From NCBI GenBank assembly GCA_003242955.1, contig QJPH01000314.1, positions 1 through 64,000 of the forward strand: a stretch of 64,000 nucleotides of DNA, in the 5' to 3' direction. The notes below the pieces were generated by a model that did not search any database, was not told the origin of the DNA, and saw only the letters and a program-made list of their open reading frames with translations. Source of the stretch: Candidatus Methylumidiphilus alinenensis (GTDB lineage: Bacteria; Pseudomonadota; Gammaproteobacteria; Methylococcales; Methylococcaceae). The first letter of the stretch is position 1. Each line of letters starts with the position of its first letter. Of the stretch, positions 16,841 to 24,847 are shown one piece after another. Made by a program: the position numbers and the translations under genes.

Positions 16841-18306
16841 TCGGCGGGTGCCGGTGCTTGATCGACCGTGCTGATGGTGCGCAGCCGGTCTGATCTGATT
16901 TTCTGCGGTTCGTCGGTTTGGGCCATGAGATCGGCTTTGGGCTCGACTCCAAGGGATTTTGCCAGTTCATAGTAGGCATTCACCCGGTTGATGGCTGCTG
17001 TGTAATAGTCTAGCATGACGGATTTGTAGGTGCGCTGGGCATCAATGAAATCCAGCACGGTGGCGGCCCCGTGCCTATAAGCCAGTTCCATCCTGTCACG
17101 GGTTTGTGTGGCGTGATTGAGCAACTCCGCTTCAAAGCGCTTAACCACCGCGTTGGTGCTGACCCAGTTGGCATAGGCGTTCACCACGTCGTTGCGCACA
17201 CCCAGCTCGGTTTGCTCCGCCGCCAGCCGCGTCTGGTTGAGGTTGACAGCCGCCTTACTGACCTCGCCTTGGTATTGGTAGAACAAAGGTAGAGGCAAAC
17301 TAATGCCCACAAATCCAGTATTTAAATTCGTGTTGCCTGGGTCTAAGGCATAGCCCGCGTCCAACGTGATATCAGGAATTTTGAGGCGGCGCGCCAATTC
17401 CAAGTCCTTTTCGGCCTGGTCCGCCCGGCGTTTGTCCCCTTCCAAGTCCGGCCTAAGCGACAGTGCCTTGTTGATCATGGCATCCCGCGACAGATCCTGT
17501 CCGATGTCCTTCAACTGCGGAAAGCGGTCTTCCGCCACGAACTGCATGCTTTTGTCCGGCCAGTTCAGGATGACTGCCAGGGTGCCTTGGGCTTGCTCCA
17601 CCGCCGCCTGGGCGTTGTCGAGGTCTGAACTGGCCCGAAGACTCTCGGATTCGACGCGAAGGAGGTCAGACTCAGAGATATCCCCGCTTTGCAGACGCAA
17701 ACGGTTGCTGGCGAGGATCTCCACGTAATGGTTGACCATTTCCTGGGCCAGCCAGCGCACCTTTTGTGCCTGCAACAGGCCGAAATAGGCATCCCTTACC
17801 ACGTTGGTGAAGATGCGGATGGCATCGCGGAAATCGCTTTCGGCGGCCTGGGCGGCGATGGCACTGCTTTGCATGCGCAAGCCCCGCTTGCCCGCCATTT
17901 CGATCAACTGGGAAAGCGTGGCCCACATGCCGGGCCCGCAGTTTTGAGGGTTGGTTTGGGTGCCTATGGGGCAGCCAGCCGAAGGAGCGTTTGTGTTGGG
18001 ATTCTTACTCAACTCCCACACTTGGACACTGATATTCGGGTTGGGTATGGCGGCGGCGATGATTTCCTGGGCTTGGGCGGATTCAAGGTTGTACCGGGCG
18101 GCCAGCAGATTAAGATTGCGCTGGTAAAACAACTGGATGGCTTGTTCTTCGCTCAAGCTGACAGTTTCTGCATGCAAGCGCGGGGAAAAGGCAAAAATCC
18201 ACATCACCGCAAACACAAACAAGCATTGAATAAGCAAAGATCGGGCAAAGGATGTGTTAACCCAGATGTTTTTTTCAACGGATGACATTAGATGCCTAAC
18301 TGTCAT
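16837..18306 (-). CDS. czcC: CzcC-like outer-membrane efflux protein (second copy in the operon)
   Basis: A 489-aa TolC-family channel. Signal segment near residues 25-46 (FVFAVMWIFAFSPRLHAET), then two TolC repeats with long helices (SAQAQEIIAAAIPNPNISVQ, ESESLRASSDLDNAQAAVEQ) and the family ending YKSVMLDYYTAAINRVNAYYELAKSLG. It is very similar over its length to the gene immediately upstream (18303-19838), so the two come from a tandem duplication. The start overlaps the upstream stop by 4 bp. It should form the outer-membrane exit of the CzcA pump. Confidence 0.92.
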   Translation of the reverse strand: MTVRHLMSSVEKNIWVNTSFARSLLIQCLFVFAVMWIFAFSPRLHAETVSLSEEQAIQLFYQRNLNLLAARYNLESAQAQEIIAAAIPNPNISVQVWELSKNPNTNAPSAGCPIGTQTNPQNCGPGMWATLSQLIEMAGKRGLRMQSSAIAAQAAESDFRDAIRIFTNVVRDAYFGLLQAQKVRWLAQEMVNHYVEILASNRLRLQSGDISESDLLRVESESLRASSDLDNAQAAVEQAQGTLAVILNWPDKSMQFVAEDRFPQLKDIGQDLSRDAMINKALSLRPDLEGDKRRADQAEKDLELARRLKIPDITLDAGYALDPGNTNLNTGFVGISLPLPLFYQYQGEVSKAAVNLNQTRLAAEQTELGVRNDVVNAYANWVSTNAVVKRFEAELLNHATQTRDRMELAYRHGAATVLDFIDAQRTYKSVMLDYYTAAINRVNAYYELAKSLGVEPKADLMAQTDEPQKIRSDRLRTISTVDQAPAPAE

Positions 18307-19838
18307 TCTACGGATACCGGCCGGTTTGCCGAGTTGATTGTGCGCAAACGTCCGGCATCGATTTTCTGCGGATCATCGGCATGGGCAGTGAGATCGGCAT
18401 TGGGTTCGACCGCTAGGGATTTGGCCAAGTCATAGTAAGCATTCACCCGGTTGATGGACGCTGTGTAATAGTCCAGCATCACGGACTTGTAGGTGCGCTG
18501 GGCATCGATGAAATCCAGCACGGTGGTGGCCCCGTGCCTATAAGCCAGTTCCATCCTTTCCCGGATTTGCGTGGCGTGTTTGAGCAACTCCGCTTCATAA
18601 CGTTTAACAACCTTGTTGGTGCTGACCCAGTTGGCATAGGCGCTCACCACGTCGTTGCGCACACCCAGCTCGGTTTGCTCCGCTGCCAGACGCATCTGGC
18701 TAAGGTTGACTGCCGCTTGGCCGGCCTCGCCTTGGTACTGGTAGAACACGGGAACTTCAAGGCTGACCCCCGCAAAACCAGTGTCCTTTACAACGTTACT
18801 GGGATCCCTCGCATAGCCCGCGTTTACCGTCACATCGGGGTATTTCAGGCGGTGCGCCAAAACTAAATTCTTTGCGGCCTGGTCCGCCCGCTGTTTGTCC
18901 CCTTCCAAGTCCGGCCTAAGCGACAGCGCCTTGTTGATCATGGCTTCCCGCGACAGGTCCTGCCCGATGTCCTTGAACTGCGGCTGGCGGTCCTCCGCCA
19001 CGAACTGCATGCTTTTGTCCGGCCAGTTCAGGATGGTCGCCAGGCTGCCTTGGGCTTGCTCCACCGCCGCCTGGGCGTTGTCGAGGTCTGAATTGGCCCT
19101 GAGACTCTCAGTCTCTATGCGGATGAAATCCGATTCGGCGATATCGCCGGCCTGAAAGCGCAAACGGTTGCTGGCGACGATATCCTTGTAATAATTGACA
19201 ATTTCCTGCATCAGCCCACGCACCTGCTGTGCCTGCGCCAGACCGTAATAGGCATCCCTTACCATGTTGGAGAAGATGCGGACGGCATCGCGGAAATCGC
19301 TTTCGGCGGCTTGGGTGGCGATGGCGCTGCTTTGCATGCGCAAGCCCCGCTTGCCCGCCATTTCGATCAATTGGCTGAACGTGGCATACATGGCAGGTCC
19401 GCAGTTTATATTCCCGCCCGTGGCGCTTGTTGGGCAACCTTGCGCTGTGGCGTTTTGGTTGGGATTCCTGCTCAACTCCAACACTTGGACGCTGATGGTC
19501 GGGTTGGGGATGGCGGCGGCGATGACCTCTTGGGCCCGGTAGTTGTCGATGTTGTAACGCGCCGCCAGCAGATTTAGGTTGCGTTGGTAGAACAGCGCAA
19601 TCGCCTGGCCTTCCGATAGTTTGACGGGTTCCGCCGCCAGGGCCAGCGAGGATGACAAGGAAATCAAAACCAAACCGGCAAGCCAAAACCTGAGAATTGC
19701 TGAATATCCAAAACAATGACAGGGCTTTGGCGTGTAGTTGTCGGGGGCATGGCCCATTCTTACATAGCCATTTATAGGGTTGGTTTTGTTCATGGGGATG
19801 TTAAAATGGTTCATTCCGGCCATAATAGTGCGCGGCAT
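18303..19838 (-). CDS. czcC: CzcC-like outer-membrane efflux protein (first copy)
   Basis: A 511-aa TolC-family protein in the heavy-metal CzcC/CusC branch. The listed start directly abuts the czcA stop. ATG codons at residues 9, 16 and 28 are alternatives, and the signal helix is WLAGLVLISLSSSLALAAE. The mature protein has the two-repeat TolC layout with IPNPTISVQVLELSRNP and NAQAAVEQAQGSLATILNWP. A family-wide C-terminal block (ERMELAYRHGATTVLDFIDA) is nearly identical in the downstream copy. Duplicated outer-membrane channels in one pump operon are unusual. Confidence 0.92.
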   Translation of the reverse strand: MPRTIMAGMNHFNIPMNKTNPINGYVRMGHAPDNYTPKPCHCFGYSAILRFWLAGLVLISLSSSLALAAEPVKLSEGQAIALFYQRNLNLLAARYNIDNYRAQEVIAAAIPNPTISVQVLELSRNPNQNATAQGCPTSATGGNINCGPAMYATFSQLIEMAGKRGLRMQSSAIATQAAESDFRDAVRIFSNMVRDAYYGLAQAQQVRGLMQEIVNYYKDIVASNRLRFQAGDIAESDFIRIETESLRANSDLDNAQAAVEQAQGSLATILNWPDKSMQFVAEDRQPQFKDIGQDLSREAMINKALSLRPDLEGDKQRADQAAKNLVLAHRLKYPDVTVNAGYARDPSNVVKDTGFAGVSLEVPVFYQYQGEAGQAAVNLSQMRLAAEQTELGVRNDVVSAYANWVSTNKVVKRYEAELLKHATQIRERMELAYRHGATTVLDFIDAQRTYKSVMLDYYTASINRVNAYYDLAKSLAVEPNADLTAHADDPQKIDAGRLRTINSANRPVSVE

Positions 19839-22800
19839 CTATTCCTTGAAGGCTTCCGCAGGCCTGGGCAGACGTTCATCCTTAGGATTGGCAATCCAGA
19901 CATACAGTGTCGGCAGCAGCAATGCGCTCATGATGAGATCGACTATGAGTCCGCCGACGATGACGATAGCGAACGGGCGTTGCGAATCGGAGCCGATGCC
20001 ATGGGACATGGCGGCAGGCAATAGGCCCAGCGTGGCCACCAGCATGGTCATCATGATGGGGCGCAACCTGAGCACGGCACCTTCCACAGCGGCTTCCATG
20101 ATGGTCATTCCCCTGACACGAAGCTGGTTGATGTATTCCACCATAATGATGCCGATTTGCACAGAGACACCGAACAGTGCCAGGAACCCCACCCCGGAGG
20201 ACACGCTAAAATGGGTGCCGGTGACATAAAGGGCCAGCAATCCACCGATGGGGGCAAGGACGATATTTACCATGACCAAGAGTGCCCACTTGATTGAATT
20301 GAATACCGAAAACAGGATGAAAAAAATCATCAGGATGGTGAACGGGACGATGACCAACAGCCGCGCATTCGCCCGCTTTTGGCTCTCATATTCGCCTGCC
20401 CAGTCGATACGGTAGCCATCAGGTAGTTTCACTTGCTCGTTCACCCCCTTGATGGCTTCCTGCACGGTGGACCCAAGATCGCGCCCACGCACACTATATT
20501 TGATGGCGATAAATCGCTGGCTGCCCTCACGGTAGATCATCGATGCGCCGTCCTCGACGTTGATGGTGGCCAGTTGGCCCAAGGACACCCGTTCACCGCT
20601 GGGTGCGAGCAGACGGACACTGGCGATGTCCTCCAGGGTGTTGCGGAACGGCTCCTGATAACGGACCACCAGATCAAAGCGGCGTTCCCCTTGCAAGACT
20701 TGGCTGACAGCGCGGCCACCGAGGGCGGTCTCCACAGCATCCTGCACGTCGGACATGTTGAATCCGAAACGGTCGGTTTTTGCGCGGTCTACTTTGACAT
20801 TGACGTTGGGTTGGCCGACGACGCGGAACACCCCTAGGTCGGCAACACCCTTGATCTTGCGCATCACCGCGACAATGTCGTCGGCGGTATGTTCAAGCTG
20901 TTTTAGATCCCCGCCATAGAGCTTGACCGCAAGCTGCCCCTTGACACCACTGACTGCCTCTTCCATGTTATCGGCGATAGGCTGCGAAAAATTCCAAATG
21001 GCACCCGGAATTTTTAGCAATTCTGTGTTCATCGCATTGATCAGGTCATCCTTGCCATTAAACTGCTGACGCCATTGCTTATGCTGCTTCAAATCCACGA
21101 AATATTCGGTATTGAAAAAGCCAGTGACATCCGTGCCGTCATCCGGGCGTCCAAACTGAGAGACGACTTGCTTTACCTCCGGAAAACTCGCGAGTGTCTG
21201 GCGTGCCTGCTGTGCGACGCGTCCGGCCTCGGTGGGACCAGTACTCGAAGGCAGGGTGCCGCGCACCCAGACGGCACCCTCGTCGAGATGGGGCAGGAAT
21301 TCCGAGCCAATGGCCCCGCCCGCCCAAAGCCAAATGCTACCACTCAAAGAGGCGACGGCTAATCCGAGTGTGATCCAACGGTGCTGGATGCACCAAGTGA
21401 GCACCCGGCGGTAGATTCCGGTTATTAATTCCATGACCGGGTTATGCCATTCCTTGGCACCTTTGCGCAGTACAACGCTGGCGATTACAGGGATCATGAC
21501 CATGGAAAAGATCAATGCGCCGAGCAAGGCGAAAGAAACTGTCCAAGCCATCGGGTGGAACAGTTTCCCTTCGACACGCTGCAAGGTGAAAATAGGCAAA
21601 TAGGCGGTGATGATGACACCGATGGCATAGAACACCGGGCGCTGCACTTCGTGGGCCGCATGGGAGATGACCTCGCTGATGGGCTTTTTTTGCTCCCTGC
21701 GCATTTGCAAATGCCGGGAGATATTCTCCACCATCACCACTGCGCCATCGACGACCATGCCGAAATCCAGCGCACCCAGTGATAACAAATTGGCCGGAAT
21801 ATGATTGAAATTCAAAAGGATCGAGGCGAACAGGAGTGAAAACGGGATGGTCATCGCCACTATCAGCGCACTGCGGAAATTGCCCAAGAACAAGAATAAA
21901 ATCGCGACAACCAGCAACATGCCTTCCGTCAGGTTGTACAGAACGGTATGCGAGGTATACTTGACCAGATCGCCGCGGTCGAGATGGGGAACGATCTTTA
22001 CACCCGGCGGCAGGAAATGCCCGTTGAGTTCCTTGACTTTCGCTTCAATTGCTTTGATGGTGGTATTAAATTCTGCGCCTTTTCTCAGCAGCACAATGCC
22101 TTCGACGACATCGTCATTGTCGATGACCCGCCCGTCCTCGCGATGAATCGCTTTGCCAGCCTGCCCCAGGCGGATCTTGGGCCCCTGGGTCACCGTGGCG
22201 ACATCACGGACCCGAATCGGCGTGATACCCTGGACCTTGACGACCGTGGCAGCAATGTCGGCGACATCCCGCACTAAGCCCACCGCGCGGATATTGATCT
22301 GCTGGTTGCCACGTTCTATGAAGCTGCCGCCGGCATTGATGTTGTTGGCCGCCAGGGCGTTGTTGACATCGGTGATGCTTAGCCCATAGCTCATCAATTT
22401 GTTTGGATCGACCCGCACCTGATATTCCCGCGTCAAGCCGCCGAAACCGGAAACATCCACAACATTGGGTACGCTTTTGAACCGTTTGGGCAGTTCCCAG
22501 TCTTGGATCGCCTTGAGTTCCATCAGGTCGAATTGCGGGTTGCTGCTGGCGAGGGTGTACCAGTAAATCTGTCCGACCGGGCTGAAATCCGGTCCCATCA
22601 CAGGATTCAGGTTAGAAGGCAGGCTCACTTGCGAGAGTTTCTCCAGAACCCGCTGCCGATTCATGAAGTCATCCGAATCGTCATCGAAAATCAGCGTGAC
22701 GACAGAAAGGCCAAAGATCGAAATCGAGCGCAGGTTGGTTAAATGTGGCAAACCAGCGGTTTGAATCTCAATGGGCACGCTGACCTGTTGTTCGACCTCC

Positions 22801-22976
22801 TCGGCGGCGCGGCCAGGCCACTGGGTGATGATCTGCACCCAGTTGTTGGCGACATCCGGGTAGGCTTCGATGGGCAATTCATGGAAGGCGAAGCCACCCC
22901 CCAACATCAACACAAGACCGATAAAAGCAACCAGCAGTTTCTCGCGTAGCGCGAAATCGACAATCCCTTCGATCAT
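19839..22976 (-). CDS. czcA: RND heavy-metal efflux pump CzcA/CusA
   Basis: A 1045-aa inner-membrane proton-driven transporter of the HME-RND family that exports divalent or monovalent metals. Twelve helices are expected: the N-terminal helix (LLVAFIGLVLMLGGGFAF), the block after residue 340 with the proton-relay motif ALDFGMVVDGAVVMVENI, and the C-terminal block (GVGFLALFGVSVQIGIIMVEYI). The relay sequence DFGMVVDG without the CusA methionine trio being assignable leaves the substrate class open, with the divalent Czc type more likely given the CDF gene. Starts in a 4-bp overlap with czcB. Confidence 0.95.
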   Translation of the reverse strand: MIEGIVDFALREKLLVAFIGLVLMLGGGFAFHELPIEAYPDVANNWVQIITQWPGRAAEEVEQQVSVPIEIQTAGLPHLTNLRSISIFGLSVVTLIFDDDSDDFMNRQRVLEKLSQVSLPSNLNPVMGPDFSPVGQIYWYTLASSNPQFDLMELKAIQDWELPKRFKSVPNVVDVSGFGGLTREYQVRVDPNKLMSYGLSITDVNNALAANNINAGGSFIERGNQQINIRAVGLVRDVADIAATVVKVQGITPIRVRDVATVTQGPKIRLGQAGKAIHREDGRVIDNDDVVEGIVLLRKGAEFNTTIKAIEAKVKELNGHFLPPGVKIVPHLDRGDLVKYTSHTVLYNLTEGMLLVVAILFLFLGNFRSALIVAMTIPFSLLFASILLNFNHIPANLLSLGALDFGMVVDGAVVMVENISRHLQMRREQKKPISEVISHAAHEVQRPVFYAIGVIITAYLPIFTLQRVEGKLFHPMAWTVSFALLGALIFSMVMIPVIASVVLRKGAKEWHNPVMELITGIYRRVLTWCIQHRWITLGLAVASLSGSIWLWAGGAIGSEFLPHLDEGAVWVRGTLPSSTGPTEAGRVAQQARQTLASFPEVKQVVSQFGRPDDGTDVTGFFNTEYFVDLKQHKQWRQQFNGKDDLINAMNTELLKIPGAIWNFSQPIADNMEEAVSGVKGQLAVKLYGGDLKQLEHTADDIVAVMRKIKGVADLGVFRVVGQPNVNVKVDRAKTDRFGFNMSDVQDAVETALGGRAVSQVLQGERRFDLVVRYQEPFRNTLEDIASVRLLAPSGERVSLGQLATINVEDGASMIYREGSQRFIAIKYSVRGRDLGSTVQEAIKGVNEQVKLPDGYRIDWAGEYESQKRANARLLVIVPFTILMIFFILFSVFNSIKWALLVMVNIVLAPIGGLLALYVTGTHFSVSSGVGFLALFGVSVQIGIIMVEYINQLRVRGMTIMEAAVEGAVLRLRPIMMTMLVATLGLLPAAMSHGIGSDSQRPFAIVIVGGLIVDLIMSALLLPTLYVWIANPKDERLPRPAEAFKE

Positions 22977-24172
22977 TGATTATCCCTCTTCTCGTCCTCC
23001 TCGAACGCCGTCGGGTTCTCCGTCCTGGCGGCGGCGGAAAGTTGCAAGGCATTGCTGACCACTTGATCCCCAACCTGCACCCCTGTAATGATCATATGGG
23101 TTCCATCCGCGTTCGTGGCTCCGGTCTGGACTTCGGAACGGCGGAATTTTTTTCCACCCTGCGGAAAGAATACCCAGTCTTTGTCATGCAGCCGAAAAAT
23201 GGCCGTTGCCGGAACAGCAACCACAGATATTTTGTCTTGTGAAACGAAGATCGCGGTGGCAAACATGCCAGGGCGCAGAATGCCTTGGGCGTTGTCCAGT
23301 TCAATACGGACCTTGGTGCTTCGGGTGGCGGGGTCGAGCAAGCCAAATATGTTCACCACCTTGCCCTGTAATGCAAGCTTGGGGTAGGCGTTTAAACGGA
23401 TTTTAGCGGTGTCGCCCAAGTGGACATCGGCAAGATTGTTTTCGAAGACATCGCACAACAGCCAGACCCGGCTGAGGTCGGCAATCGTAAACAGGTTGGG
23501 CGTGGCATCCAAAGATTTGGCGGCGGTGCCTAGGGCAACATTTTGTTCCACGATGATTCCGCTGACCGGTGCCCGCAATTCGACAAAGGACGACGGATTC
23601 TTGGTGTCCGCATTCAACAATTGCACTTGGGTGATGGCGTTTTCGGTGTTGGCCTTGGCGTCGGTCAAGACATTTTCCGATGCCTGAAGATCCTTCAGGG
23701 CCACGACGGCACCCCGCTCGTATAGAAACTTGTTGCGGTCATAATTGCGTTGGGCCAATAGCTCGTCAGATCTAGCCTGCTTCAAAGCGGCAATGGCGTT
23801 CGCAAGGTCGGGGCTGTGAATCTTCAGCAACAATTGCCCTTTTTTGACCGTATCGCCGAGCCGGGCATGGATTTCTACGATACGACCCCCGGACAGGCCA
23901 TTCACGCCAACGGTGCGGCTGACATCCGGGGCAATCGAGCCATTCACCGACAGTTCTTTCGAAACCGAACGGGTTCCGGCCTTTACCAAGGGGAATTCAT
24001 CGGGTCGGGGAACCTCGATAACATTATTATCGGTAATGACATCGACTTGGGCAGTTGGAGCCGTCGGTAAAGTGGTCGCCTGTACATTAGTTTCTTTCTG
24101 CTGCTCGCAGCCTGCCAGCAATAGAAAGGCGCACAAATAAACAAGGCATCTCATAATCTGCGGAAAATTCAT
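22973..24172 (-). CDS. czcB: RND efflux periplasmic adaptor CzcB
   Basis: About 399 aa from the ATG at 24172 (MNFPQIMRCLVYLCAFLLL), chosen because it lies one base after the TGA of the PII-like gene and gives a lipoprotein signal (LLLAGCEQQ). The membrane-fusion-protein fold is visible: beta-barrel and lipoyl halves (GRIVEIHARLGDTVKKGQLL and VELRAPVSGIIVEQNV), a helical hairpin (ALKQARSDELLAQRNYDRNK) and the C-terminal membrane-proximal part. It links CzcA to the outer-membrane channel. Metal-binding His-rich tails are absent. Confidence 0.93.
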   Translation of the reverse strand: MNFPQIMRCLVYLCAFLLLAGCEQQKETNVQATTLPTAPTAQVDVITDNNVIEVPRPDEFPLVKAGTRSVSKELSVNGSIAPDVSRTVGVNGLSGGRIVEIHARLGDTVKKGQLLLKIHSPDLANAIAALKQARSDELLAQRNYDRNKFLYERGAVVALKDLQASENVLTDAKANTENAITQVQLLNADTKNPSSFVELRAPVSGIIVEQNVALGTAAKSLDATPNLFTIADLSRVWLLCDVFENNLADVHLGDTAKIRLNAYPKLALQGKVVNIFGLLDPATRSTKVRIELDNAQGILRPGMFATAIFVSQDKISVVAVPATAIFRLHDKDWVFFPQGGKKFRRSEVQTGATNADGTHMIITGVQVGDQVVSNALQLSAAARTENPTAFEEDEKRDNQ

Positions 24173-24173
24173 G

Positions 24174-24500
24174 TCATGGCCTATCTTGGGATCTTTCCTT
24201 GGTGCTGATCCGTATGCCTTCCTGCACATCCAGGATAAAAATCCTGCCATCCCCAGGGTTTCCGGTATGGGCATGCTCGATCAGTATCGAAACAATCGTT
24301 TCGACAAGTTCGTCGGGTACAATCATTTCAATGCGTTTTCTCAGAAAAAATGGCTCAAATTGATGGCTGGTGCTCAGTCTCTCTGTGCCTATGCCACTGC
24401 AATCTGACACGCTAATCCCCGGGAAGCCGGGTAAATCGAGCAATTTTGAAATTAAATCATGAAGCACATAAGGTTGTATGTAGGCGCGTATTTCTTTCAT
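24174..24500 (-). CDS. PII-like protein leading the metal-efflux operon
   Basis: A 108-aa small ferredoxin-like protein of the PII superfamily. It has the MKEIRAYIQPYVLHDLISKL start, a T-loop region (CSGIGTERLSTSHQFEPFFLRKRIEMIV) lacking the uridylylated Tyr of GlnB, and the B-loop HTGNPGDGRIFILDVQEGIRI. Such PII-like proteins are known in front of RND metal pumps and carbon-transport genes, where they may sense nucleotides or metals. It is the first gene of the operon and its stop is one base before czcB. A TATAAT-like sequence lies upstream at 24591-24596 on the minus strand. Confidence 0.85.
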   Translation of the reverse strand: MKEIRAYIQPYVLHDLISKLLDLPGFPGISVSDCSGIGTERLSTSHQFEPFFLRKRIEMIVPDELVETIVSILIEHAHTGNPGDGRIFILDVQEGIRISTKERSQDRP

Positions 24501-24847
24501 AATTTTATTATTTGGAAGTAGGGCGGCAAACCTTTGCCGGCAACAACCACGAATATTATTGGTTATTTAAGCAATATCTGTGCCGCGTGTATTATAGGCC
24601 AAGAGGAATGCCAATAGGCAGGCATTATCAATCGTCTTGAACTGTGGGCGACGATTCGGGCTGTAACTTCTTTACAAAGTATGGTTTCTATCAACCCATG
24701 GCGGCGTGAAAAAAACCACCGTTTCCGGATTCCCCCAGCGGTCCATGCCGGGGTAGGCGCTGCCGGAACGCGATGGCTTATTCTTTAACTGAATAGGATT
24801 GTGCCGGAATGATGGGAATGTCCCCATCATTCACGGCACAATTTGGG
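24501..24847. other. Intergenic region: efflux-operon promoter and ppdK terminator
   Basis: The part near 24500-24600 must hold the promoter of the efflux operon (TATAAT-like at 24591-24596, no confident -35). A long hairpin at 24798-24843 follows ppdK. No coding sequence is seen. Confidence 0.55.
24798..24843 (-). terminator. Hairpin downstream of ppdK
   Basis: ATTGTGCCGGAATGATGGG pairs with CCCATCATTCACGGCACAAT, with a short bulge, 5 bp after the ppdK stop. No strong U-run, so termination efficiency is uncertain. Confidence 0.6.
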
